DNA from: Eudorina sp. 2006-703-Eu-15
Taxonomy: Eukaryota > Chlorophyta > Chlorophyceae > Chlamydomonadales > Volvocaceae
NCBI GenBank assembly: GCA_003117195.1
Contig: BDSI01000018.1
Location: forward strand, 1,313,575-1,377,574
Length of the DNA: 64,000 nucleotides
Reading direction: 5' to 3'
Numbering within the stretch: the first letter of the stretch is position 1; each line of letters starts with the position of its first letter. The notes under the pieces are model-generated. The model worked only from the letters and a program-made list of their open reading frames with translations. It was not told the DNA's origin and made no database searches. Positions 22,103 through 33,487 of the stretch are shown in pieces. The translations under genes were made by a program, and so were the position numbers.

Positions 22103-23183
22103 CGCGGCTGCATCACCGCCCGTCTGCTCCAACGCGGCCCCAAGGACACGGATGCGACGCCTGGCACTGTCCAGGGCAGCTTCAGCCCGCCACTGCTTCT
22201 TCTTCCACGACCCCCGGCGCTGCTGCGCCGGTTACGGGGTCTGGGGCAGCAGCGCCGTTCGCTGCACTGCTGCACCTGATAGTGTCCCCACAACAAGGGC
22301 ACCCATTCAGAGCTCCGCGGGGCCAATCGCTTAGTGCGCCCTCCGGGTAGTCGTCCACGACGCCCTGGCAGTCCGTGTACAGGAGGAGCGCTTGCCGAAG
22401 GCGTTTACGAAGCGTGCTTACCGAGACGGATGCTGGGCGGTGAATGCCATTCTGCTCCCAGGTGTCAAGGAGTGCAGAACAGAACGTGTCCGCACTCAGG
22501 TGCCTGCTCCTAAATGACACAAGGTCGAACAGCTGCAGGACCGACTGGTGCCACCACAGAACGTGCTGTCCGTCTCGCTGGAGGTGGAGGTCCCACCCTG
22601 CCTTAGCGTCGGGCAGGCAGTTTAGTTCTGTGGGGCGCACGTTGTGCGCCGCCCTACACGGCGTGCACCAGCACACAGGGACGTCCACGCAAATGGGCTG
22701 CTCCCAAGTGATGATGGTTACAGGGCACGTCCGCCCCCCTTCGGGGAAGCGCGCGGCGCACCGGGCGCATGCCTCAGGTCTGCTACCGGCCAGGCTGTCA
22801 AGGACGCCAGCGCTGCTGCTCAGAAAGCAAGTCCGACTCTCCGCGGCCGCTGCAAAGTCACGCAAGTACGCTTCCCGCACAGCGTGTGTTAACGTGCATT
22901 CTGGTCCGGGCTCCGGTTCTGGTTCCTCCTCGGCTGCGCTGAATCCGTCAGCAGCCTCCCATGCTTCCGCGTCGTCAGGATGATCCGGATCAAAATCATC
23001 GACCTCATACGCCCCGTCGATATCATTGTTAAGCGGTTCCTGTTGCGTATTGGCAGCTGTGACTGGTTCGTTTGTCAGAAGGCTCGGGGACTGGGCATTC
23101 CGTTGCTGTTTTGCTCCAAGCCGTCGCCTTTTATTTTTATTTGCTTTGGCGACGGCCTGCTGAATGGGGTCCTTAACCTTCAT
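22103..23183 (-). CDS. CxC cysteine-cluster protein, N-terminal exon of a KDZ transposase-like gene, copy 1
   Basis: The ATG at 23183 opens 333 codons. Residues 16-21 (KNKRRR) form a basic, nuclear-localisation-like patch. Residues 54-95 are acidic. Residues 139-189 hold the cysteine cluster: C139xxC142, C153, C165, the signature C171-W-C173xxC176, and C189 in an ELNCLP context, followed by a helical segment and CPCC at 295-298. This order fits the CxC clusters found N-terminal to KDZ transposases, presumed zinc-binding and DNA-binding. The DDE-type core should follow the CPxC motif. Instead the frame ends within about 40 codons (stop at 22182) and coding continues in another frame (22103 to about 22230, starting near WKKKQWRAE) to a good splice donor. 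I infer an internal deletion of the core. Confidence 0.8.
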
Positions 23184-23298
23184 AAGCTATTGATGTTGGT
23201 AACCTAAGCTATTGTGTGGATCATGCACCAAATCAGCAGCGCCAACATTGCTTCAACAATGGAGAAATAGTATAAGACTTCGTTTGCTGTAGTGGTGC

Positions 23299-23572
23299 GG
23301 GTTTACATGCCGTACAAACAGGTGAAGTGCTGGGTCGTCGGGAAGGTTGTCGGGATTGCGGGAAATCGACGGCGCTAGGTGGCGCGAGTCATTCCTGGGC
23401 CTCCCCGACCTCTTCGGGCGCGTCGGGTGAGGGCGCTGGAGCCACGGCGAAATGCTCCCCAGGGAAAATCGTTTGGGGAGATTTCTAGGCTCCCCAAGGG
23501 GAGGCACCTCTGGTACATTTGCACCTCCCCAACCGGAGAGTCTCCATAGCTTGGGGAGCGAGCCATAGCTGC
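23299..23572 (-). repeat. Right terminal inverted repeat, copy 1
   Basis: Inverted copy of 17240-17512 with scattered mismatches. The 115 bp between it and the ATG at 23183 would hold the transposase promoter; an AAGCTATTG direct repeat is visible there. Confidence 0.9.
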
Positions 23573-23579
23573 ATGCAAG
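23573..23579. repeat. Target-site duplication ATGCAAG, right of transposon copy 1
   Basis: Partner of 17233-17239. Normal unit sequence (AGTGCAGTCATG) resumes directly after it. Confidence 0.9.
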
Positions 23580-23643
23580 AGTGCAGTCATGTCCATTTTA
23601 TATGTAAAATTCGCAACAGCAACCGCCTTGATCGAGGTCTTGT

Positions 23644-23715
23644 TTCGCTACTGGGACTCGAACCCAGGTCCCGAGAGTGAAAATCTCGTATCCTAACCGC
23701 CTAGACTATAGCGAA
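23644..23715 (-). tRNA. tRNA-Glu (TTC), copy 11
   Basis: Canonical. It lies 72 bp beyond the right end of transposon copy 1. Confidence 0.94.
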
Positions 23716-24225
23716 TGGCCAAGGATCACCAAAGCCGTAACCTACTGCACCTGGACCAATCCCACCAAAACCGTTCCCTCTTCTGTGACACCTGCTGACC
23801 ACCACTGTTTTCAGCAAAACTTCAAACACTTTGTTTTACGTTTCCTGATATGTTCGCTGATTATGCATGCAAATTATTTATGAACATTGTAGATGAATTA
23901 TTGAATGGCGTACTTGCCATGAATGTCACACGACTCCTAGGCTTTGCTAGCAGCATCGTCTATGTTCAAGTACAGGTGTTACGTAGCCTAATAATCTGGA
24001 CGACTATACTAAATCAATTCTTCTTGGCTATGAAATCAAGGCCAACAAACGCCTTCACATATCTGACGTCTTTATGCCCACGTCTTTATACCTTGCTGCT
24101 TCCTTTGCGTCATTATAATTAGTTCCCACAACTACATAGCAGGGATACTTGGAGTCTAGACATCAATTGCCGTGAATACCCTCCATGACCTTATTGTACT
24201 GTACATCATCTCTTCTCCAGAATAT

Positions 24226-24332
24226 GACGAGGGTGGGATTTGAACCCACGCCCTTACGGACTAGAAGGTTCATCCTGGTGCGGTACCAGGTAGTCCTGAA
24301 TCTAGCGCCTTAGACCGCTCGGCCACCTCGTC
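24226..24332 (-). tRNA. tRNA-Leu (CAG) with intron, copy 11
   Basis: Canonical. Confidence 0.92.
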
Positions 24333-25109
24333 GCCACATGACAGCACTCTGTAGGCGTGCGTACTCCTCCAAGCAACGAACGACAACTACAGCTGATGAG
24401 ATGTGCAAGGCACTCAAACCCTACCTCTAGGAAACAACGTGGACATGAATCCGTGAATGGATTCTGCACGCAGCAGCTAAACATGCAAAACATAAAGAAA
24501 CGCATCGGGATGAATGCTGTCATTTGTGGCAAACAAGGAATGATTATAGCAATCTTGAGTATGTTTGTATGCATATCCACCAGGGAATGAATTTTGCAAT
24601 CCTGTGTATGCATGCCCAACCTACGGCACCTTTAAAAGCAGACCTACCCTTGCTTGCCGTGCAACGGTTTCAATCCGTGTCTTGCCTGCAATTGTTACCC
24701 ATGTGTACAACGAGGTCTGGTAGGAAGCAGTGCGTGTTTGGGTATGTACAGAGTACATACCAGCATGCATACATACATACCCATGTCCTTGCTGTCGCGG
24801 GTCTGTGCAGGTAAGTACACACTATGCGTGTGATGATGTCAACCAAGCAAGTAAGCGAACAGGTAGGCAGCTATATGGTGACAGTTATTCATGGTGCGTG
24901 ATAGACCGGCCGCAATTATAATGATCAGCGGGTTCCACTGTTACGTCAATGAATAGTAATGATTGATTGTTGAGTTGCCGTGTGCTTCGTTGCAAGCAAG
25001 CACCATGTCCGCGTTTAATAGTAGCAGCTGTTTAGCAGATGCAAGAGTGCAGTCATGTCCATTTTATATGTAGAATTCGCAACAGCAACCGCCTTGATCG
25101 AGGTCTTGT

Positions 25110-25181
25110 TTCGCTACTGGGACTCGAACCCAGGTCCCGAGAGTGAAAATCTCGTATCCTAACCGCCTAGACTATAGCGAA
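25110..25181 (-). tRNA. tRNA-Glu (TTC), copy 12, terminator variant
   Basis: Canonical body. The downstream T4 run is interrupted by the GTAGAATTC change. Confidence 0.92.
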
Positions 25182-25691
25182 TGGCCAAGGATCACCAAAG
25201 CCGTAACCTACTGCACCTGGACCAATCCCACCAAAACCGTTCCCTCTTCTGTGACACCTGCTGACCACCACTGTTTTCAGCAAAACTTCAAACACTTTGT
25301 TTTACGTTTCCTGATATGTTCGCTGATTATGCATGCAAATTATTTATGAACATTGTAGATGAATTATTGAATGGCGTACTTGCCATGAATGTCACACGAC
25401 TCCTAGGCTTTGCTAGCAGCATCGTCTATGTTCAAGTACAGGTGTTACGTAGCCTAATAATCTGGACGACTATACTAAATCAATTCTTCTTGGCTATGAA
25501 ATCAAGGTCAACAAACGCCTTCACATATCTGACGTCTTTATGCCCACGTCTTTATACCTTGCTGCTTCCTTTGCGTCATTATAATTAGTTCCCACAACTA
25601 CATAGCAGGGATACTTGGAGTCTAGACATCAATTGCGGTGAATACCCTCCATGACCTTATTGTACTGTACATCATCTCTTCTCCAGAATAT

Positions 25692-25798
25692 GACGAGGGT
25701 GGGATTTGAACCCACGCCCTTACGGACTAGAAGGTTCATCCTGGTGCGGTACCAGGTAGTCCTGAATCTAGCGCCTTAGACCGCTCGGCCACCTCGTC
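25692..25798 (-). tRNA. tRNA-Leu (CAG) with intron, copy 12
   Basis: Canonical. It is the last tRNA before transposon copy 2. Confidence 0.92.
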
Positions 25799-26504
25799 GC
25801 CACATGACAGCACTCTGTAGGCGTGCGTACTCCTCCAAGCAACGAACGACAACTACAGCTGATGAGATGTGCAAGGCACTCAAACCCTACCTCTAGGAAA
25901 CAACGTGGACATGAATCCGTGAATGGATTCTGCACGCAGCAGCTAAACATGCAAAACATAAAGAAACGCATCGGGATGAATGCTGTCATTTGTGGCAAAC
26001 AAGGAATGATTATAGCAATCTTGAGTATGTTTGTATGCATATCCACCAGGGAATGAATTTTGCAATCCTGTGTATGCATGCCCAACCTACGGCACCTTTA
26101 AAAGCAGACCTACCCTTGCTTGCCGTGCAACGGTTTCAATCCGTGTCTTGCCTGCAATTGTTACCCATGTGTACAACGAGGTCTGGTAGGAAGCAGTGCG
26201 TGTTTGGGTATGTACAGAGTACATACCAGCATGCATACATACATACCCATGTCCTTGCTGTCGCGGGTCTGTGCAGGTAAGTACACACTATGCGTGTGAT
26301 GATGTCAACCAAGCAAGTAAGCGAACAGGTAGGCAGCTATATGGTGACAGTTATTCATGGTGCGTGATAGACCGGCCGCAATTATAATGATCAGCGGGTT
26401 CCACTGTTACGTCAATGAATAGTAATGATTGATTGTTGAGTTGCCGTGTGCTTCGTTGCAAGCAAGCACCATGTCCGCGTTTAATAGTAGCAGCTGTTTA
26501 GCAG

Positions 26505-26511
26505 ATGCAAG
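26505..26511. repeat. Target-site duplication ATGCAAG, left of transposon copy 2
   Basis: Same 7 bp at the same unit position as for copy 1. Confidence 0.9.
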
Positions 26512-26784
26512 GAGGTATGGCTCGCTCCCCAAGCTATGGAGACTCTCCGGTTGGGGAGGTGCAAATGTACCAGAGGTGCCTCCCCTTGGGGAGCCTAGAA
26601 ATCTCCCCAAACGATTTTCCCTGGGGAGCATTTCGCAGTGGCTGAAGCGCCCTCACCCGACGCGCCCGAAGAGGTCGGGGAGACCCAGGAATGACTCGCG
26701 CCACCTAGCGCCGTCGTTTTCCCGCAATCCCGACAGCCTTCCCGACGACCCAGCACTTCACCTGCATGTACGGCATGTAAACCC
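26512..26784 (+). repeat. Left terminal inverted repeat, copy 2
   Basis: No differences seen from 17240-17512. Confidence 0.9.
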
Positions 26785-27085
26785 ACAGCTCGAAGGCGCC
26801 GCAATAGCCTCAAAAGCCCAGCAAAACTTTAACATATGACAATATCTGCAATGGTGAGAATTTTCCATGTTCACTTCCAAAAGTCCTAAAATCATGATAC
26901 ATATGATTTAGTCCCTGACCTTCGGCAATGCTAAAGCCTCATCGCAGCAACCAATACACGCCTTGACGTTAGGCGACATTCTTACAAACGCCGTTGCCCG
27001 ATGCTATGGCTAGGAAGGTGCTGAGAGGTTGTCTTGCATGTAATTATTTCGCATATACGGACAAGTGTCCATTGATTTTATGTAG

Positions 27086-27466
27086 AAAACGGCAAGCACA
27101 AGGGTGGCGGCAGCCCTGCGCAAAGTCCGCGAAGCGTTGGAGCAGATTTTCACCAAGTTAACTCAGGATGCGTTCAAGGGCTTACGTATTAAGTGAGTGT
27201 TTCGATGGTTTGCTGTGAGGAAGTTCCCGGTTACCGCCGTGTCGCCTTGCATACCGAAACCCCAAGGCTCCACGCTCTACTTCAGGCAACTCCCGGCCGC
27301 TGTGCTTGTCGTTGCGTCCCCCACGTCCTCCGACATCGAGTGCCACGAATGGGGATGGATGAGCGATCGTCGGCTTATGGCACACGTCGAGCATTTCGTC
27401 AAGAACGCGTACGCTGTCAGGGAGCTGCAGGCACCTGCACCACAGGTCCGGGTCGTAGCCTTCTAA
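27086..27466 (+). CDS. Candidate two-exon cargo ORF, 5' part, copy 2
   Basis: Same predicted exons as copy 1 (27086-27192 and 27286-27466, intron 27193-27285). No sequence differences were seen in this part. Confidence 0.4.
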
Positions 27467-28631
27467 CCACCATTCCTTCTGGGGACTGGTATTGCCCATG
27501 CTGCGAGCCCGTTGCAAATGTGGCTGGTGCCGCATTGGGCCCCAGCGCCAACGGCAGCGGTGGGAGAAGCGGCCCTGATACAGTGTCGGGGGCGAGCCGG
27601 TGCAGCTGCAGCCTCACACGCGCCCTGTAGTGAGGCCCAGCGGCAGCGGCGGGGATGATGGAGCATTTGGTGGTGAGGCGACACGGTTGCCGCTGCCCGC
27701 TCACGCCCTAATGGGCCCCACTACCAGCGGAGGTGTCAGAACCGGTGGCAGCGGAAGCAGCGGCGACCTAAGTGGTGGCGAACCAAGGGGCAGGGTCCAC
27801 GGCCAAAGTGGCGGCGGCCCGAATGGCAGCGGCCCAACCGCCGGCAGTGGAAACAGCGGCGGCCAAAGTGGAGGCAACCCTAGCGGCGGCGGCGGAAACA
27901 GCGGCGGCCGAAGCGGTGGCGAACCTAGTGGCCGGGGCCACGGCAGAAGTGGCGGCGGCCCGAACGGCAGCGGCCCAACCGTCGGCAGTGGAAACAGCAG
28001 CGGCCAAAGTGGAGGCAACCCTAGCGGCGGCGGCGGGAACAGCGGCGGCCAAAGCGGTGGCGAACCTAGTGGCCGGGGCCACGGCCAAAGTGGCGGCGGC
28101 CCGAACGGCAGCGGCCCAACCGTCGGCAGTGGAAACAGCAGCGGCCAAAGTGGAGGCAACCCTAGCGGCGGCGGCGGGAACAGCGGCGGCCAAAGCGGTG
28201 GCGAACCTAGTGGCCGGGGCCACGGCCAAAGTGGCGGCGGCCCGAACGGCAGCGGCCCAACCGTCGGCAGTGGAAACAGCAGCGGCCAAAGTGGAGGCAA
28301 CCCTAGCGGCGGCGGCGGAAACAGCGGCGGGGGTGATGATGGTGGGGCTTTGGGAAGAGTTGATGGAGCTTTGGAGAGTGAGCAGGCACAGTTGCTGTGC
28401 TTGCTTAGCATACGCAACGGCGGTAATGGGGCGTCGGGAGCCCAGACGGCCCAGTTGCCGCCGTCCGTGCAGGCGGTTTCGGGCTCCAATACCCGAGGGG
28501 GAAGCAGCGGTGGCGGCAGCGGTGGTAGGGGAAGTTTGGGGGATGGTGGAAAACGTGCCGCACCCGATCAAGGACGAGGGAGGGCGAATAAGGGCGGGAG
28601 GCTTGCAGCAATCCTGGAATCATTAAAATGA
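27193..28631 (+). pseudogene. Gly/Ser-rich repeat protein with PHD-like ending, copy 2 (frameshifted)
   Basis: Copy 1 has six Gs at the corresponding site and copy 2 has five (near 27588). This splits the frame: an upstream part ends at 27630 and a downstream part (about 340 codons with the four 47-residue repeats) runs to 28631. A real lesion or a homopolymer error are both possible. Confidence 0.5.
27802..28334. repeat. 141-bp minisatellite, about 4 copies, copy 2
   Basis: Same copy number and register as in transposon copy 1, so it has not changed since the duplication. Confidence 0.95.
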
Positions 28632-29391
28632 ACGAAGGTTGCGGCGACAGGGTCGAGTGAAACCGACTGCGGCGACAGGGTTGGCTGGTGACAGGGTTGG
28701 TAATACGGGTTCCTACTCACCGACTCAAAATGGACGCATAGGCGGCGGCAGAACGCTGAGCCCGTGGCAGAAAATATACAACTGGTATTATAATGGCATG
28801 AAGGTCGTTGTGTCAAATTTTCAGGGCGATTGGAGAGGGTCGACTTCCCAGGTATCGGGTTTCGCATGGCGTTTGGGCCCGGGTTTGAGTGTGGTCGGAA
28901 GTGGGGGTCGAAAAGTTGAGGTCGTCCATTTGAAGCCAAAACTTGTAGTTGTGACCTTTATGTTGTAATGAAAGGCATGTATCATTTTTTTAGCACGCAG
29001 GCTGCTTGGTGTAGGTCCGTGTCCGGACATGTCGGCATGTCCGGTCTGCCATGGCCAAGGCCGTGGCACACGACCGACCGACCGTTCGCACTCAACACTG
29101 ACATCAGTCAAATATTACCTTGTAAGCGACATGAAGTCCATCAGAGCTCACGGTATCAGTTCAGGGTGCGGGTTACCAGTATGGGCCGCTGTGCGTTCTG
29201 CAAGGTCCTCCCCATGATTGCCAGCTTCCCTGCTCAAGTGTGAAGACGTGTAGGCTTCTATCAGAGGTCTCGGGAACCTAAACGCTATTACGCCTGGTAG
29301 GACAGCTGGCACTGAGACCCAATGGCCGCCTCGTTGGCTGCTTGGTACCATGCACTATTGATGCCGTAACAACTGCTGCAGCCTGAGTGGT
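28632..29391. other. Transposon interior without a recognised gene, copy 2
   Basis: TGTAA signal at 28964-28968 and a perfect hairpin at 29023-29044, as in copy 1. Confidence 0.5.
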
Positions 29392-29871
29392 ACTGAGGCA
29401 TGGCCGTGGGTGCATCCGCATCGCGACCCATGGGTTGGGGATGCCCGTTCGCTATCTTTAAGGGAGACGGCACCAGTGCTGCAGCAGACTGCATCGTACT
29501 GAGGCATGGCCGTGGGTGCATCCGCATCGCGACCCATGGGTTGGGGATGCCCGTTCGCTATCTTTAAGGGAGACGGCACCAGTGCTGCAGCAGACTGCAT
29601 CGTACTGAGGCATGGCCGTGGGTGCATCCGCATCGCGACCCATGGGTTGGGGATGCCCGTTCGCTATCTTTAAGGGAGACGGCACCAGTGCTGCAGCAGA
29701 CTGCATCGTACTGAGGCATGGCCGTGGGTGCATCCGCATCGCGACCCATGGGTTGGGGATGCCCGTTCACTATCTGTAAGGGAGACGGCACCAGTGCTGC
29801 AGCAGACTGCATCGTACTGAGACATGGCCATTGGATCGCGACCCATGGGTTGGGGATGCCCGTTTGCTATC
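29392..29871. repeat. 106-bp minisatellite, copy 2
   Basis: Four full copies and a degenerate fifth, as at 20121-20600. The minus-strand TGTAA signal is at 29887-29891. Confidence 0.95.
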
Positions 29872-30142
29872 TGTGGCCGAGAAATGTTACAACACACCGT
29901 GGAAACAAGCCCTGGCCGCATCGAAGGCTGCTGCCCAAGCAGCTGTCAGCAATCCAAGTGGTGGCGGCATTCAACCAAGGCGTACCTTCACTGAACAGCA
30001 GCACAGCGTGCATTGCCACCTTTCCCCCAACCGAACCAGACGATTGCAAACCGTCATTGCCCCACCACCGCAATGTACCACATCAATCGCGTGGTCCATT
30101 CCCCAAGCCGTGCACCTCAAACACGGGTGATAGCTGCTGACA

Positions 30143-30658
30143 TTAACGAGGCACATCCTGGGTCGTTTGCAGCAAGGTGAACCCCTCCAGCATGCGCTGC
30201 TGCCATGCAAGGTGCAAGAGCAGCAACCTTCCGTGACTGCTCGTCCTAGGCACGTTCTGCCTTGCTGCCTCCAGCAGAGCCACCCGGCGGGCATAGAATG
30301 CTACGGCACACTCAACTTCTCCCTTAATCAACGCCAACTCCTCTTTGCACCGTGCTTCCTCCTGCAGCACCCGGCGCAAGCTTGCCTCCATTCGGGGCGC
30401 CCCATGGGTTGACTGTGCAGCCCAGGGAAATCGCTGTGCGTTCAGAGCCTGGCCTAGTGCTCCCTTCACGGCCAACGCCTGCCCCAGCTCCGGGGTCACC
30501 GCTCCAGGTACAGCACTCCAACTGGTAAGCTGCTCCCAGAGCTGCACAAACCGTTGCCTAGCGCGCCCTTTCTCCTTAATGGCAAGCTGCTGCTGATGCC
30601 GCCGCCCGCTGAGTCGCTGCACCACGTGCTCCAGGGCATGCACGTCAGCTACGGCATC
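30143..30658 (-). CDS. KDZ-transposase-like C-terminal exon, copy 2 (uninterrupted)
   Basis: Full-length version of the exon at 21004. It lacks the 9-bp insertion, so the frame continues through helical sequence to a natural stop at 30143. It begins after acceptor CCCATCAG. The frame extending upstream of 30658 to 30694 is intronic. Confidence 0.65.
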   Translation of the reverse strand, partial: DAVADVHALEHVVQRLSGRRHQQQLAIKEKGRARQRFVQLWEQLTSWSAVPGAVTPELGQALAVKGALGQALNAQRFPWAAQSTHGAPRMEASLRRVLQEEARCKEELALIKGEVECAVAFYARRVALLEAARQNVPRTSSHGRLLLLHLAWQQRMLEGFTLLQTTQDVPR

Positions 30659-30913
30659 CTGATGGGTCGGGTCGTGGAAGGGAGGCAGGAGCAAACGTGT
30701 GCAACGTCGGCGGGGGGGGGGCGGGGAGGGCCCCGGGGCGAGAAGTGCAAGAGTGAGCGGGAAGGGAGGAAAAATGACATGTTTTCATCCAACACCCGGG
30801 GTTGGGGAACCCGGAGTAATCCTCTAACCCCACACGCGACAATGGGTGGCAGGCAATGAAACGAGAGCCCACATGCTCCCGCTGTTAAAGACCATACGAC
30901 CTAGCAGGCTCAC

Positions 30914-31267
30914 CTCCACCTCAGCAAAAAGCTTCCGCAGCTCTCCCTTCGCCAGGCTCCCCAGGGCCGCGCTCATCAGCTCTGACTCAGGCCCCCAAGC
31001 AGCGGGGTCATAGGCATGGGCCTTCTCAAGATCGGCAGCCTGATTTTTAATTGTACGGATGATGGCTGGGCGCTGCCTAACCGGCACTGAGTCAGAACCG
31101 GGGAAGAGCAACCCAAGCCGCACCGCGTCAGAGCTGGCGTCTAGGGTGTCCTCCCGCTGCAGCTTCTGAAGCGCAAGCCTGCAGCGAGCGTATTCAGCCG
31201 CTGGGCTGGCAGGCACCACTTCACCCGCTTCCAGCTGCCCGGGCTGCTGCTGAAGGGACTGCTGCAC
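30914..31267 (-). CDS. KDZ-like gene, middle exon, copy 2 (open)
   Basis: The C-run has five Cs, so the frame stays open through SELMSAALGSLAKGELRKLF to the predicted donor GAG/GTGAGC. It joins the C-terminal exon in phase 0. The joined exons form one continuous helical stretch of about 290 residues. Confidence 0.6.
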
Positions 31268-31364
31268 CTGCATACGTAAGGACAATTTGGCATTGCGGTA
31301 AGGATGCTTCGGCATTGCAAAGTGCAGACTCCTGTGGAGCTGATGTTATCACAAGTTTGCTTAC

Positions 31365-32445
31365 CGCGGCTGCATCACCGCCCGTCTGCTCCAACGCGGC
31401 CCCAAGGACACGGATGCGACGCCTGGCACTGTCCAGGGCAGCTTCAGCCCGCCACTGCTTCTTCTTCCACGACCCCCGGCGCTGCTGCGCCGGTTACGGG
31501 GTCTGGGGCAGCAGCGCCGTTCGCTGCACTGCTGCACCTGATAGTGTCCCCACAACAAGGGCACCCATTCAGAGCTCCGCGGGGCCAATCGCTTAGTGCG
31601 CCCTCCGGGTAGTCGTCCACGACGCTCTGGCAGTCCGTGTACAGGAGGAGCGCTTGCCGAAGGCGTTTACGAAGCGTGCTTACCGAGACGGATGCTGGGC
31701 GGTGAATGCCATTCTGCTCCCAGGTGTCAAGGAGTGCAGAACAGAACGCGTCCGCACTCAGGTGCCTGCTCCTAAATGACACAAGGTCGAACAGCTGCAG
31801 GACCGACTGGTGCCACCACAGAACGTGCTGTCCGTCTCGCTGGAGGTGGAGGTCCCACCCTGCCTTAGCGTCGGGCAGGCAGTTTAGTTCTGTGGGGCGC
31901 ACGTTGTGCGCCGCCCTACACGGCGTGCACCAGCACACAGGGACGTCCACGCAAATGGGCTGCTCCCAAGTGATGATGGTTACAGGGCACGTCCGCCCCC
32001 CTTCGGGGAAGCGCGCGGCGCACCGGGCGCATGCCTCAGGTCTGCTACCGGCCAGGCTGTCAAGGACGCCAGCGCTGCTGCTCAGAAAGCAAGTCCGACT
32101 CTCCGCGGCCGCTGCAAAGTCACGCAAGTACGCTTCCCGCACAGCGTGTGTTAACGTGCATTCTGGTCCGGGCTCCGGTTCTGGTTCCTCCTCGGCTGCG
32201 CTGAATCCGTCAGCAGCCTCCCATGCTTCCGCGTCGTCAGGATGATCCGGATCAAAATCATCGACCTCATACGCCCCGTCGATATCATTGTTAAGCGGTT
32301 CCTGTTGCGTATTGGCAGCTGTGACTGGTTCGTTTGTCAGAAGGCTCGGGGACTGGGCATTCCGTTGCTGTTTTGCTCCAAGCCGTCGCCTTTTATTTTT
32401 ATTTGCTTTGGCGACGGCCTGCTGAATGGGGTCCTTAACCTTCAT
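31365..32445 (-). CDS. CxC cysteine-cluster protein, N-terminal exon of a KDZ transposase-like gene, copy 2
   Basis: Same architecture as copy 1, with the 333-codon frame at 31444-32445. Two residue differences were seen: T233A and G274S. It has the same frame change after CPCC, so the presumed core deletion predates the duplication. Confidence 0.8.
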
Positions 32446-32560
32446 AAGCTATTGATGTTGGTAACCTAAGCTATTGTGTGGATCATGCACCAAATCAGCA
32501 GCGCCAACATTGCTTCAACAATGGAGAAATAGTATAAGACTTCGTTTGCTGTAGTGGTGC

Positions 32561-32834
32561 GGGTTTACATGCCGTACAAACAGGTGAAGTGCTGGGTCGT
32601 CGGGAAGGTTGTCGGGATTGCGGGAAATCGACGGCGCTAGGTGGCGCGAGTCATTCCTGGGCCTCCCCGACCTCTTCGGGCGCGTCGGGTGAGGGCGCTG
32701 GAGCCACGGCGAAATGCTCCCCAGGGAAAATCGTTTGGGGAGATTTCTAGGCTCCCCAAGGGGAGGCACCTCTGGTACATTTGCACCTCCCCAACCGGAG
32801 AGTCTCCATAGCTTGGGGAGCGAGCCATAGCTGC
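32561..32834 (-). repeat. Right terminal inverted repeat, copy 2
   Basis: Inverted partner of 26512-26784. Confidence 0.9.
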
Positions 32835-32841
32835 ATGCAAG
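32835..32841. repeat. Target-site duplication ATGCAAG, right of transposon copy 2
   Basis: Partner of 26505-26511. Confidence 0.9.
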
Positions 32842-32905
32842 AGTGCAGTCATGTCCATTTTATATGTAGAATTCGCAACAGCAACCGCCTTGATCGAGGT
32901 CTTGT

Positions 32906-32977
32906 TTCGCTACTGGGACTCGAACCCAGGTCCCGAGAGTGAAAATCTCGTATCCTAACCGCCTAGACTATAGCGAA
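32906..32977 (-). tRNA. tRNA-Glu (TTC), copy 13, terminator variant
   Basis: Canonical body; T4 run interrupted (GTAGAATTC). This differs from the tRNA-Glu next to transposon copy 1, which keeps T4. Confidence 0.92.
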
Positions 32978-33487
32978 TGGCCAAGGATCACCAAAGCCGT
33001 AACCTACTGCACCTGGACCAATCCCACCAAAACCGTTCCCTCTTCTGTGACACCTGCTGACCACCACTGTTTTCAGCAAAACTTCAAACACTTTGTTTTA
33101 CGTTTCCTGATATGTTCGCTGATTATGCATGCAAATAATTTATGAACATTGTAGATGAATTATTGAATGGCGTACTTGCCATGAATGTCACACGACTCCT
33201 AGGCTTTGCTAGCAGCATCGTCTATGTTCAAGTACAGGTGTTACGTAGCCTAATAATCTGGACGACTATACTAAATCAATTCTTCTTGGCTACGAAATCA
33301 AGGTCAACAAACGCCTTCACATATCTGACGTCTTTATGCCCACGTCTTTATACCTTGCTGCTTCCTTTGCGTCATTATAATTAGTTCCCACAACTACATA
33401 GCAGGGATACTTGGAGTCTAGACATCAATTGCCGTGAATACCCTCCATGACCTTATTGTACTGTACATCATCTCTTCTCCAGAATAT

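Larger units (their letters stand above)
17240..23572. mobile_element. KDZ-related DNA transposon, copy 1 (6333 bp)
   Basis: Bounded by inverted repeats of about 270 bp and a 7-bp direct repeat. The tRNA-Leu spacing across it is 7806, exactly 1466 plus 6333 plus 7, so it inserted into a normal unit. Inside are a plus-strand cargo region (17.8-19.7 kb), a hairpin, a 106-bp minisatellite and a minus-strand gene with KDZ-transposase N- and C-terminal parts (21.0-23.2 kb). The catalytic core is not found, so this is probably a non-autonomous derivative. KDZ (Kyakuja-Dileera-Zisupton) elements are known from fungi, algae and animals. Zisupton is usually described with 8-bp target duplications; here 7 bp are perfect and the eighth mismatches. 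Confidence 0.85.
26512..32834. mobile_element. KDZ-related DNA transposon, copy 2 (6323 bp)
   Basis: Offset from copy 1 by 9272 bp at the left end. The 10-bp length difference is explained by four indels: minus 1 in a G-run near 27588, minus 9 near 30274, minus 1 in the long G-run near 30720 and plus 1 in a C-run near 30997. Substitutions are very few. The same target site and duplication show that it arose by duplication of the array segment, not by a second insertion. Confidence 0.88.

Noticed and set aside
26512..32834. Two independent transposon insertions
   Set aside because: The identical base position, identical target duplication and matching internal minisatellites make one insertion plus segmental duplication far more likely.
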